Of a DNA stretch of 64,000 nucleotides, positions 18,902 through 28,097 are shown piece after piece. Below the pieces are notes generated by a model that saw only the letters and a list, made by a program, of their open reading frames with translations, was not told where the DNA came from and did no database searches. The position numbers and the translations under genes are program-made. Position 1 is the first letter of the stretch. The number at the start of each line of letters is the position of its first letter. The stretch comes from Paraglaciecola sp. MB-3u-78 (GTDB lineage: Bacteria; Pseudomonadota; Gammaproteobacteria; Enterobacterales; Alteromonadaceae). The DNA lies in assembly GCF_002835935.1 (NCBI RefSeq), contig NZ_PJCF01000012.1:62001-126000 (forward strand). The letters run 5' to 3'.

Positions 18902-19121
18902 TATTAATTGTGAATAGACCTGAAACGCCCTTGTATGTATAATATTCCGGATTTGTCAAAATTTAGTGAGGTGGTACTTGTTTCACTTTTTTATAATGTG
19001 CAAATCGACTAAATATTCATGTAAATCAAATGTTTATGTAAATATATATGGGCTCTGTTAACTCATCTGAAAAGTCAGAGCCCTAGGTTAAAATCTTTTA
19101 ATATCTAACCTGGAGGTTGAT

Positions 19122-20267
19122 TTGGCTAATTCTGCCCTTTTAGTACTTGAAGATGGTTCTATCTTCAAAGGTACTGCTATTGGAGCTTCTGGTGTGTCGG
19201 TGGGCGAGGTAGTGTTTAATACCTCTATGACAGGTTATCAAGAAATTCTAACCGACCCGTCCTACGCAGAACAAATTGTCACCCTCACTTACCCACATAT
19301 TGGTAACACGGGGATCAATTCTGAAGATTGTGAATCACATAAAATTTGGGCCAAAGGCCTTGTTATTCGTGACTTGCCACTTCTTGTCAGTAACTTTCGT
19401 AGTGAACAAAGCTTGTCTGAATACCTAGAAGAAAATAACATTCTTGGGATTGCGGATATTGATACTCGCAGGTTGACTCGAATTTTGCGGGACAAAGGTG
19501 CACAAAATGGTTGTATCATTGCCAGTAATACCCTTGATGACATTCCATTAGATGAATCCTTAGCCTTAGCTAAAGCTCAGGCTTTTGTTGGTCTTAAAGG
19601 AATGGATTTAGCCAAGGAAGTAACTTGTGATGCCGCTTATCAATGGACCGACGGAAGTTGGGTGTTAGGTGAGGGATATCAAACTACGTTAGATAACCCC
19701 GCTTTTCATGTGGTTGCTTATGATTTTGGTGTGAAACGTAATATTTTACGTATGTTAGCCGACCGTGGCTGTAAACTCACAGTAGTGCCAGCCAAAACGA
19801 CAGCTGCAGAAGTACTCGCTTTAAAACCTGATGGGGTGTTTTTGTCAAACGGCCCGGGGGATCCTGAACCTTGTGATTACGCTATTTCCGCCATTAAACA
19901 ATTGTTAGATACCAATATTCCAATTTTTGGAATTTGTCTAGGTCATCAACTTCTAGCGTTAGCGAGTGGTGCGAAAACAGTTAAAATGAAATTCGGACAT
20001 CATGGTGCAAACCACCCTGTTAAGGATATTAAAGGCGAGCGGGTTATGATCACCAGTCAAAACCATGGGTTTGCGGTAGATGAAAGTAATTTGCCGGATA
20101 CCTTAGAAGTGACGCATGTGTCGTTATTTGATAAATCTTTACAAGGTATTCATCGTACAGACAAGCCAGCTTTTAGTTTCCAAGGGCATCCAGAAGCAAG
20201 CCCAGGGCCACATGATGCAGCGCCATTATTCGATCATTTTATAGAATTGATGCAGCAGAGCCAATAA
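19122..20267 (+). CDS. carA: Carbamoyl-phosphate synthase small (glutaminase) subunit
   Basis: It hydrolyses glutamine and feeds ammonia to CarB for arginine and pyrimidine synthesis. At 381 residues it is normal length: the N-terminal CPSase domain, then a class I glutamine amidotransferase with nucleophile C272 (IFGICLGHQ) and the catalytic H356/E358 (QGHPEASPG). The start is TTG at 19122, 5 bases after GGAGG; no ATG or GTG in frame gives the conserved [12 protein letters not shown] beginning. E. coli carA also starts at UUG, so a weak start looks conserved. It is followed by carB after 62 bases. Confidence 0.97.
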   Translation: MANSALLVLEDGSIFKGTAIGASGVSVGEVVFNTSMTGYQEILTDPSYAEQIVTLTYPHIGNTGINSEDCESHKIWAKGLVIRDLPLLVSNFRSEQSLSEYLEENNILGIADIDTRRLTRILRDKGAQNGCIIASNTLDDIPLDESLALAKAQAFVGLKGMDLAKEVTCDAAYQWTDGSWVLGEGYQTTLDNPAFHVVAYDFGVKRNILRMLADRGCKLTVVPAKTTAAEVLALKPDGVFLSNGPGDPEPCDYAISAIKQLLDTNIPIFGICLGHQLLALASGAKTVKMKFGHHGANHPVKDIKGERVMITSQNHGFAVDESNLPDTLEVTHVSLFDKSLQGIHRTDKPAFSFQGHPEASPGPHDAAPLFDHFIELMQQSQ

Positions 20268-20329
20268 AGCACGTATCATCTGAAGTAAGCACCTTTTAAA
20301 GTACAAGAATTAGTAGAGTAATTAGTGAC

Positions 20330-23300
20330 ATGCCAAAACGTACCGACATAAAAAGCATCTTGATTTTAGGCGCTGGCCCTATCGTAATAGGCCAAGCTTG
20401 TGAATTCGACTATTCAGGTGCACAAGCTTGTAAAGCCTTGCGCGAAGAAGGTTACCGCGTGATCTTGGTTAACTCAAACCCAGCCACCATCATGACTGAT
20501 CCTGAAATGGCTGATGCCACCTACATTGAGCCTATCCACTGGGAAGTGGTGAAAAAGATCATCGAGAAAGAACGTCCTGATGCCGTATTGCCCACTATGG
20601 GTGGACAAACCGCTTTAAACTGCGCCCTTGATTTGAACAAATATGGCGTGCTTGAAGAGTTTGGCGTTGAAATGATCGGTGCCACAGCAGATGCAATTGA
20701 TAAAGCAGAAGACCGAGAACGTTTTGATAAAGCCATGAAGTCAATTGGCTTAGAATGCCCGTATGCTGAAATTGCTCATACAATAGAAGAAGCTTTTGAT
20801 GTCAGTACCCGCATAGGATTCCCTTGTATTATTCGCCCATCTTTCACAATGGGCGGTTCAGGCGGCGGTATTGCTTATAATAAACAAGAGTTTGAAGAGA
20901 TATGTCGTCGCGGATTAGATTTATCGCCTACTAGCGAACTATTGATTGACGAGTCATTAATTGGCTGGAAAGAATATGAAATGGAAGTGGTCAGAGACAA
21001 AGCTGACAACGTCATCATTGTTTGTACCATAGAAAATATCGATCCTATGGGTGTACATACAGGTGATTCTATCACCGTAGCCCCAGCACAAACCTTGACC
21101 GACAAGGAATTTCAAATCATGCGTAACGCTGCCATTGCGGTATTACGTGAGATTGGCGTAGAAACTGGGGGGTCAAACGTGCAGTTTGGTGTGGATCCCA
21201 AAACTGGCCGTTTAGTGGTTATTGAGATGAACCCAAGGGTATCTCGCTCTTCTGCATTGGCGTCAAAAGCCACAGGTTTCCCAATTGCGAAAGTTGCCGC
21301 TAAATTAGCCATAGGTTACACCCTTGATGAATTGGCGAATGATATCACTGGCGGATTAACTCCAGCCTCGTTCGAACCTACTATCGATTATGTAGTGACT
21401 AAAATACCGCGATTTAACTTTGAAAAATTTGCTGGTGCCAATGACCGTTTGACCACCCAAATGAAATCTGTGGGTGAGGTAATGGCCATTGGTCGTAACC
21501 AACAAGAGTCATTACAAAAAGCCCTACGTGGATTGGAGGTCGGTGTGAATGGCCTAGACTCTATTATCGATATTACTGCGCCAGAAGCGAAAAGCAAAAT
21601 CATCCGTGAATTGCGGGAGCCGGGTGCTGAACGTATTTGGTACATTGCAGATGCCATGCGTATGGGCATGTCAGTGGAAGAAATTTTTGAATTAACCAAT
21701 ATCGACAGATGGTACTTGGTGCAGATTGAAGAATTGATCATCCTTGAACAACAGATTCATGCGTCTGGTTTATCTTCAATCGACGAAGACTTGATGAAAA
21801 TACTCAAACGTAAGGGATTTGCTGATTCTAGAATTGCGGAGTTAACCGGTGTTGATGAAGCTGATGTGCGCGAACTTCGTCGTGGTTATGATATTCACCC
21901 GGTTTACAAGCGAGTAGATACTTGTGCCGCTGAATTTTCTTCTGACACAGCTTATATGTATTCAACATATGATGAAGAGTGTGAAGCCAACCCAACTGAC
22001 AATGATAAAATCATGGTGCTCGGTGGGGGGCCAAACAGGATAGGGCAGGGCATTGAGTTTGATTATTGCTGTGTTCATGCAGCACTGGCGTTACGTGAAG
22101 ATGGTTATGAAACCATTATGGTCAATTGTAACCCAGAAACAGTTTCTACCGATTATGATACCTCTGACCGTTTGTACTTCGAATCAGTGACCTTAGAAGA
22201 TGTATTAGAAATTGTACGCATTGAAAAGCCCAAAGGCGTGATTGTACAATACGGTGGGCAAACCCCTCTTAAATTAGCCCGCGAATTAGAAGCCGCTGGC
22301 GTGCCCATCATCGGCACTTCGCCAGATGCAATAGATAAAGCGGAAGACCGTGAACGTTTCCAAAAAATGGTTAATAAACTTAACTTGAAACAGCCCGCTA
22401 ATGCGACGGTTAGAAATATGGAACAAGCCATAGTCGCTGCTGACAAAATAGGATTCCCATTAGTGGTGCGCCCTTCTTATGTATTAGGTGGCCGTGCTAT
22501 GGAAATTGTTTACGATATTAACGACCTTAAACGCTACTTAAACAATGCAGTCAAAGTATCCAATGACTCGCCAGTATTGTTAGACCGTTTCTTAGACGAT
22601 GCTATCGAAGTGGATGTTGATGCCATTTGTGACGGCAAAGACGTAGTAATTGGCGCCATAATGGAACATATCGAACAAGCAGGCGTGCACTCTGGTGACT
22701 CAGCCTGTTCATTGCCTCCTTATTCTTTGAGCCCGGAAGTTCAAGATGTGATGCGTCAGCAAGTAAAAGCCATGGCGTTAGAGTTGGGTGTGATAGGTTT
22801 AATGAATACCCAGTTTGCTGTTAAAGATAGTCAAGTGTATTTGATCGAAGTAAACCCTCGTGCTGCGCGAACAGTGCCTTTTGTGTCAAAAGCTACAGGC
22901 ATGCCACTAGCCAAAATTGGTGCAAGAGTTATGGTTGGTCAATCATTAGTTTCACAGGGTATTACCAAAGAAATTATCCCACCGTTTTATTCGGTGAAAG
23001 AAGTGGTATTACCTTTTGCTAAGTTCCAAGGTGTTGATCCATTACTTGGCCCTGAAATGCGTTCAACGGGTGAAGTGATGGGCGTGGGTGATAGTTTTGA
23101 AGAAGCCTATGCAAAAGCAAACTTAGGTGCCAGTCAGCCAATTCCTGTTGGTGGTAAAGCCTTGTTATCTGTTCGTCTAAACGATAAGAATCGGGTAATA
23201 GAGCTAGGCCAAGCCATGGTGTCTAAAGGTTTCACTTTAGAGGCGACTAAAGGTACGGCGACGGTATTAAATAATGCAGGTGTTGAATGCTCCGTGGTCA

Positions 23301-23554
23301 ATAAACTTAGCGAAGGTCGACCAAATATTGTGGATGCCATTAAAAATGGTGAATACTGCTACATTGTTAATACCACAGAAGGGCGTCAAGCAATTGATGA
23401 CTCTGTATATATTCGCAAAGAAGCACTGTTAAATAAAGTGGCGTATACCACGACTATGAACGCTGCCTTTGCAACGGTTAATGCTAATAAAGCTGACGAT
23501 AGAGCGCGAGTGACATCGGTTCAGGATTTACACAAGCGTATCCAATCATCATAA
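20330..23554 (+). CDS. carB: Carbamoyl-phosphate synthase large subunit
   Basis: It makes carbamoyl phosphate from bicarbonate, ammonia from CarA and two ATP. The 1074-residue protein has the usual internal duplication: two carbamate-kinase-like halves, each with preATP-grasp and ATP-grasp domains (about 1-400 and 555-935), joined by an oligomerisation region. The C-terminal MGS-like allosteric domain (about 940-1074) binds effectors such as UMP or ornithine. Paired motifs are visible, for example [10 protein letters not shown] and [12 protein letters not shown]. It is cotranscribed with carA. A 21-bp hairpin begins 5 bases after the stop. Confidence 0.98.
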   Translation: MPKRTDIKSILILGAGPIVIGQACEFDYSGAQACKALREEGYRVILVNSNPATIMTDPEMADATYIEPIHWEVVKKIIEKERPDAVLPTMGGQTALNCALDLNKYGVLEEFGVEMIGATADAIDKAEDRERFDKAMKSIGLECPYAEIAHTIEEAFDVSTRIGFPCIIRPSFTMGGSGGGIAYNKQEFEEICRRGLDLSPTSELLIDESLIGWKEYEMEVVRDKADNVIIVCTIENIDPMGVHTGDSITVAPAQTLTDKEFQIMRNAAIAVLREIGVETGGSNVQFGVDPKTGRLVVIEMNPRVSRSSALASKATGFPIAKVAAKLAIGYTLDELANDITGGLTPASFEPTIDYVVTKIPRFNFEKFAGANDRLTTQMKSVGEVMAIGRNQQESLQKALRGLEVGVNGLDSIIDITAPEAKSKIIRELREPGAERIWYIADAMRMGMSVEEIFELTNIDRWYLVQIEELIILEQQIHASGLSSIDEDLMKILKRKGFADSRIAELTGVDEADVRELRRGYDIHPVYKRVDTCAAEFSSDTAYMYSTYDEECEANPTDNDKIMVLGGGPNRIGQGIEFDYCCVHAALALREDGYETIMVNCNPETVSTDYDTSDRLYFESVTLEDVLEIVRIEKPKGVIVQYGGQTPLKLARELEAAGVPIIGTSPDAIDKAEDRERFQKMVNKLNLKQPANATVRNMEQAIVAADKIGFPLVVRPSYVLGGRAMEIVYDINDLKRYLNNAVKVSNDSPVLLDRFLDDAIEVDVDAICDGKDVVIGAIMEHIEQAGVHSGDSACSLPPYSLSPEVQDVMRQQVKAMALELGVIGLMNTQFAVKDSQVYLIEVNPRAARTVPFVSKATGMPLAKIGARVMVGQSLVSQGITKEIIPPFYSVKEVVLPFAKFQGVDPLLGPEMRSTGEVMGVGDSFEEAYAKANLGASQPIPVGGKALLSVRLNDKNRVIELGQAMVSKGFTLEATKGTATVLNNAGVECSVVNKLSEGRPNIVDAIKNGEYCYIVNTTEGRQAIDDSVYIRKEALLNKVAYTTTMNAAFATVNANKADDRARVTSVQDLHKRIQSS

Positions 23555-23558
23555 TCAG

Positions 23559-23607
23559 AATAAGGACTGAATGTTTATTAGTTGAAAATAGATATTTAGC
23601 CCTTATT
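23559..23607 (+). terminator. Long hairpin after carB
   Basis: Two 21-base arms (23559-23579 and 23587-23607) pair with a single A-C mismatch and three G-U pairs around a 7-nt loop. No T-run follows, so it is not a classical rho-independent terminator. It could protect the carB 3' end or pause polymerase before greA. Confidence 0.5.
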
Positions 23608-23653
23608 GATTAAATCATAAGCCACATAACAAAAAAATAAGAGAGTTGTTGAT

Positions 23654-24130
23654 ATGACCCTATATCCAATGACAGCCAAGGGAGCAGAATTGCTCCGTGA
23701 AGAGTTGAAATATTTAAAATCGGTAAAAAGACCGCAAATTGTTAAGTCTATTGCTGAAGCAAGAGAACATGGCGACCTGAAAGAAAACGCTGAGTATCAC
23801 GCTGCCCGTGAACAACAAAGTTTTTGTGAAGGACGTTTACAAGATATTGAAGGTAAACTATCCAATATACAAATTATTGATGTCACTAAAATGACCAATA
23901 ATGGCAAGGTTATTTTTGGTACTACTGTGACTATTATCAATTTGGAGACCGATGAAGAAATCACTTACCGAATAGTGGGTCAGGATGAAGCTGATATTAA
24001 GAATAACTTGATTTCGGTGGGCTCGCCTATAGCGCGTGGTTTGATTGGTAAATCTTTAGATGATGTAGCTAAAATTCAAACGCCTAAAGGTACGATTGAG
24101 TTTGAGATAATTGCGGTGGAATACATTTAG
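23654..24130 (+). CDS. greA: Transcription elongation factor GreA
   Basis: GreA rescues backtracked RNA polymerase by stimulating cleavage of the transcript 3' end. The 158-residue protein has an N-terminal coiled coil carrying the acidic tip and the [18 protein letters not shown] signature (about 36-53), then the FKBP-like C-terminal domain ending in [18 protein letters not shown] lies 8-12 bases before the ATG. It follows carB by about 100 bases, a common neighbourhood in gammaproteobacteria, and has its own terminator. Confidence 0.97.
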   Translation: MTLYPMTAKGAELLREELKYLKSVKRPQIVKSIAEAREHGDLKENAEYHAAREQQSFCEGRLQDIEGKLSNIQIIDVTKMTNNGKVIFGTTVTIINLETDEEITYRIVGQDEADIKNNLISVGSPIARGLIGKSLDDVAKIQTPKGTIEFEIIAVEYI

Positions 24131-24150
24131 ACAAGTAGGTTAGCCTCAAG

Positions 24151-24186
24151 AAAAAGCAGGAATGATGAAAATCTTTCCTGCTTTTT
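24151..24186 (+). terminator. Terminator of greA
   Basis: Twelve-base arms at 24151-24162 (AAAAAGCAGGAA) and 24175-24186 (TTCCTGCTTTTT), perfectly complementary, with a 12-nt loop. Confidence 0.88.
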
Positions 24187-24442
24187 ATGGTTTTGTATGA
24201 GCCTTCAACAACATCATCCTTATGAATTTTTATCTCTCTGCAAAATGTATTGAATTGGGTCAAATATTTTAGATTAGTTATTCCTGCCACTGCAAGCCTT
24301 CAGATGACTATCCTATCCAAAAATTCGAATCCACCAAATATAGTCTATTGCAGAAAAGATAACGTTTTGGCATAAAATATCTATTAGTTTGGATTGGAAT
24401 ATTCAATACTTAATAAGTTATTAACATGATAAGAACACATAT
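24187..24442. other. Gap between greA and the accessory block, no gene seen
   Basis: This AT-rich stretch holds no convincing gene or structure. It must contain the promoter of the Ycf48-like gene, which I could not place. Confidence 0.4.
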
Positions 24443-25555
24443 ATGAGAAAATTGAGTCTATTTTTAGTTTTTTTGCTTCCGAGTATAGCCACCAGTGTGC
24501 ATGCTCAGGGGCAATTTGATTTATTACAGATCCCTTCACTAACAAGTGGTATCGCTAACAAAAGTATTATTACCAATATCATCAAGCACCAAGATCAAAT
24601 TCTCGCGGTAGGTGAACGTGGGCATATTTTGACTTGGTCGGATATAGACAATTGGCAACAGCAGAGCGTACCGGTCAGTTTGACTTTGACTGGTATCACT
24701 ACTTTGAAAGATGGTACTAGGTTTGTGGTCGGGCACAACGGGGTTATTTTGAAAAGTGATCCACAAAGTGACAGTTGGTCCAAGGTGTTTGATGGTAATG
24801 AATTAACCAAATTAAAAATCATCTATATCGGCAAAAAGATTGCTACCTTTCAAGCACAGCTTGATGAGCTAACGGATGAAGATGAAATTGCCGATCTTCA
24901 ATTTAACATCGAAGATCTTGAGTTTAATCTTGAGGATGCTCAGATTGAATTAGACGATGGGCCTAATAAACCATTATTAGCCATCACTGTTAGTGACAAC
25001 AATAAGCTATTTGCTGTCGGTGCATATGGCACAATACTTACCAGTGTAGACTTGGGCATTACTTGGCAGTTGATCGACGGTCAAATTGAGAATCCTGACC
25101 AATACCACTTGAATTCAATTGTTACAGCCGATAATGGTTTTATGTACATTGTGGGTGAGAGTGGGATTGGATTTTTGTCAAAAGATAATGCACAAACTTG
25201 GCAAACAATGGACATGCCTTATGATGGTAGTTTGTTTGGTATCGCCACTAAAAAAGACTCCCTTGTGGCTTTTGGTCTACAAGGTAATTTCATGGTATCA
25301 AAGGATAATGGTGATTCATGGGAGGCTTCAAATATAGGAAGCAGTGCCAGTTTATTAGGCGGTGTAATTGCTGATGACATGACTGCTAGCTTAGTAGGGC
25401 ATGGTGGTGTCATCGTTAGGTTTAATGTAAATGACATGTCAAACCTAAGTCTTTATCGACATCCGTCGAGCGCCGTTCTTTCGTCGGTGCTTATCCGTGA
25501 TAATAGTTTAGTGTTAGCTGGCCAATTTGGCATGACTACTTGGTTGGTTAAATAA
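24443..25555 (+). CDS. Periplasmic Ycf48-like beta-propeller protein
   Basis: A 370-residue exported protein with signal peptide 1-21 (cleavage after VHA). It has repeats of the Ycf48/BNR type: GERGHILTWSD, GHNGVILKS, GAYGTILTS, GESGIGFLS, GLQGNFMVS, GHGGVIVR and GQFGMTTW, about seven blades. Between blades two and three there is an acidic helical insertion (about 127-172) that looks like a coiled coil. It is 8 bases upstream of an RND/MMPL exporter gene and surely cotranscribed. Similar pairs occur beside DUF1302/DUF1329 genes in other proteobacteria, suggesting a periplasmic accessory to the exporter. No direct functional evidence exists in the sequence. It is unrelated in role to photosynthesis here. 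Confidence 0.82.
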   Translation: MRKLSLFLVFLLPSIATSVHAQGQFDLLQIPSLTSGIANKSIITNIIKHQDQILAVGERGHILTWSDIDNWQQQSVPVSLTLTGITTLKDGTRFVVGHNGVILKSDPQSDSWSKVFDGNELTKLKIIYIGKKIATFQAQLDELTDEDEIADLQFNIEDLEFNLEDAQIELDDGPNKPLLAITVSDNNKLFAVGAYGTILTSVDLGITWQLIDGQIENPDQYHLNSIVTADNGFMYIVGESGIGFLSKDNAQTWQTMDMPYDGSLFGIATKKDSLVAFGLQGNFMVSKDNGDSWEASNIGSSASLLGGVIADDMTASLVGHGGVIVRFNVNDMSNLSLYRHPSSAVLSSVLIRDNSLVLAGQFGMTTWLVK

Positions 25556-25563
25556 GGATATTT

Positions 25564-27897
25564 ATGGAAAAGTCTTCACCAAAATTTGCACACATGATCG
25601 AAAATGTTTTATTCAATAAACGGCTTACTATTCTGGGCATAATAAGTGTTTTATTTGTTTTTCTATTTATTCAGGCAGTGCAGGTTAAGCCAGAAGCCAG
25701 CTTCACTAAAATGATCCCTGGCCAACATGAATTTGTTAATAATTTTTTAACCTACCGCAAAGAATTAGCAGGACTGGGCAATGTGGTTCGTGTTGTGGTT
25801 GAAAACAAAGACGGTGACATTTTCGAACCAAAATTTCAGGAAATATTGAAACAAGTCACGGATGAAGTTTTTTTTATTCCTGGCGTTTATCGAAATGAGC
25901 TAAAGTCATTATGGACACCTAATGTTAGATGGGCAGAGGTCACAGAGGAAGGGTTTGTAGGTGGAGCCGTCATTCCTGATGGCTACGATGGCTCAGAAGA
26001 GTCTTTAAGGCAACTACAAACCAACACCCTAAAATCAGGCCAAGTAGGCGTATTAGTGGGTAATAATTTTAAATCAGCTATGATCTTGGCTCCACTTCAA
26101 GATATCAACCCAGAGACTGGACTGCCCTTAGATTATCGGGATTTATCCAGCAAGTTAGAATCAGAAATAAGAGACAAATATCAAACTGATACAGTGCAAA
26201 TCAGAATTGTTGGTTTTGCAAAAGTAGTAGGCGATTTAATTGATGGTGCTTTACAAGTGGTCATCTTTTTTGGGATAGCTGTTGCCATCACTTTTGTTCT
26301 GTTGTTTTTATACTCTAGATGCTTAAAAAGTACCTTTGCTGTTTTATTCTTTTCTATCTTCGCTGTTATTTGTCAGCTAGGTATTCTTAATTTATTAGGC
26401 TTTGGAATTAACCCCTATTCAATGTTGGTACCCTTCTTGGTGTTTGCGATTGGTGTTAGCCATGGGGTTCAAATCATTAATTCGATTATTTATCATGCGG
26501 TAAGTGGCCATAACAAAGCAGATTCAGCAAAGCTGGCGTTTCGTTCATTAGTTGTGGCGGGTATGACGGCTCTGGTAAGTGATGCAATAGGCTTCACTAC
26601 TTTGATGGTAATCGATATTGGTGTTATTCAAGAGTTGGCGATAGCTGCCAGTATTGGGGTGGCGGTGATTATAGTGACCAACCTGATAGCTCTGCCAATT
26701 ATCATGAGTTATGTGGGCGTAACCCAGTCAGCAGTCAATCATGCGCGAAAATCATTAGAGCATATTTCCATTGTAGAAAAGTTTTTTGCCAACTTCGCAA
26801 AACCCTTTATGGCAAAAATCGCGCTGGCAATTGGCGCCCTGTTATTTGTGGTTGGATTATATTTTTCTCAGTTTATGAAAATTGGCGATCTAGACGCAGG
26901 TGCTCCAGAATTACGGCCTGATTCAGTCTATAACTTAGACAATGCTTATATTGTAGAAAACTATAGTACCAGTACTGATGTATTTGTGGTGATGGCAAAA
27001 ACGGCACAACAACAATGTATTAAATATGACAACTTAGTTTGGATTGATCAATTTCAATGGAACATCAGAAACACCCCTGGCGTACAAGATGTTAAATCCA
27101 TTGCAGATGTATCTAAATTTGGCATATTTGGAATGAATGAAGGCTCTATAAAGTGGTTTGGACTGAACCGTAATCAATTTGTAACCAATGCTTCTTTAGC
27201 CAGAACCCCACCTGGGTTAATTAATCAGGACTGTAGTATGGCGCCAGTTCTGATATTTCTGAATGATCATAAAGCCGACACCTTGCAAAATGTGGTTGAT
27301 GCCGTTAATGCTTTTATTCTAGAAAATCCACCGCAAGGTGTCGAATTTTTAATGGCTGCAGGTAATGCTGGCATTGAGTCTGCGACTAATATGGTGATAG
27401 AAGAAGCGCAAACAGAAATGTTGATATGGGTTTATTCAGTGGTGATTGCTCTATGCATGATCACGTTCAGATCTGTACGCACGGTTATCAGTATTGTTGT
27501 GCCATTAGTCTTAACTTCAATCTTAAGCCAAGCGCTGATGGCAGTCTTAGGCATTGGAGTGAAAGTAGCTACATTACCTGTTATCGCCTTAGGTGTCGGT
27601 ATAGGGGTGGATTACGGTATTTACATATTTAGTAAAGTCAAAGAAGCCTTAGCCATGAACAAGTCGCTGTACGACACCTATCTTTATGCCCTTAACCAAA
27701 CTGGTAAGGCTGTGGCGTTCACGGGTATCACCTTAGCGATAAGTGTTGCAACATGGGTGTTTTCACCCATTAAGTTTCAAGCCGATATGGGGTTATTATT
27801 AACCTTTATGTTTTTACTGAATATGTTGGGTGCCCTGACCTTAATACCGGCCTTGGCATGGGCATTAAGAATTGGCAATAAGGTGTCTGATAAGTAG
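25564..27897 (+). CDS. RND superfamily (MMPL-type) transporter
   Basis: A 777-residue inner-membrane protein with about 12 transmembrane segments in two halves: one helix near 20-37, a periplasmic loop (about 40-220), helices 225-380, one near 415-435, a second large loop (about 440-615), and helices 620-770. Duplicated signature stretches are FLVFAIGVSHGVQIINSI in the first half and GVGIGVDYGIYIFSKV in the second. It lacks an adjacent membrane-fusion protein, so it is of the MMPL/HpnN lipid-transport class rather than a tripartite drug pump. The partner is the preceding Ycf48-like protein. Substrate is unknown; neighbours point to a hydrophobic compound. Transport direction cannot be inferred. 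Confidence 0.88.
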   Translation: MEKSSPKFAHMIENVLFNKRLTILGIISVLFVFLFIQAVQVKPEASFTKMIPGQHEFVNNFLTYRKELAGLGNVVRVVVENKDGDIFEPKFQEILKQVTDEVFFIPGVYRNELKSLWTPNVRWAEVTEEGFVGGAVIPDGYDGSEESLRQLQTNTLKSGQVGVLVGNNFKSAMILAPLQDINPETGLPLDYRDLSSKLESEIRDKYQTDTVQIRIVGFAKVVGDLIDGALQVVIFFGIAVAITFVLLFLYSRCLKSTFAVLFFSIFAVICQLGILNLLGFGINPYSMLVPFLVFAIGVSHGVQIINSIIYHAVSGHNKADSAKLAFRSLVVAGMTALVSDAIGFTTLMVIDIGVIQELAIAASIGVAVIIVTNLIALPIIMSYVGVTQSAVNHARKSLEHISIVEKFFANFAKPFMAKIALAIGALLFVVGLYFSQFMKIGDLDAGAPELRPDSVYNLDNAYIVENYSTSTDVFVVMAKTAQQQCIKYDNLVWIDQFQWNIRNTPGVQDVKSIADVSKFGIFGMNEGSIKWFGLNRNQFVTNASLARTPPGLINQDCSMAPVLIFLNDHKADTLQNVVDAVNAFILENPPQGVEFLMAAGNAGIESATNMVIEEAQTEMLIWVYSVVIALCMITFRSVRTVISIVVPLVLTSILSQALMAVLGIGVKVATLPVIALGVGIGVDYGIYIFSKVKEALAMNKSLYDTYLYALNQTGKAVAFTGITLAISVATWVFSPIKFQADMGLLLTFMFLLNMLGALTLIPALAWALRIGNKVSDK

Positions 27898-27910
27898 CGA
27901 GTCAATCAAT

Positions 27911-28046
27911 AAGGTTACCGTTAGGGATAACCTTATGATTTACCTCAAACATGAGAGTCTGTTGTTTGAGGTTAACTCGACTCAAGAGTAGAACCAATAA
28001 CCAATAAAAAGAGGACCGGTAGGTAACTATCGGTCCTCTTTTTTTT
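27911..28046 (+). terminator. Three consecutive hairpins ending in a strong terminator after the RND gene
   Basis: AAGGTTA/TAACCTT (27911-27917 with 27928-27934), ACCTCAAAC/GTTTGAGGT (27942-27950 with 27964-27972), then AGAGGACCG/CGGTCCTCT (28010-28018 with 28031-28039) followed by T8. The last is a classical terminator; the two before it are unexplained. The opposing gene ends at 28098, so the structure also separates convergent transcripts. Confidence 0.8.
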
Positions 28047-28097
28047 GTGAGTATTAGTTTTTATCCCTGCAGGTAGAGATGATTATGTAAGATTGGA

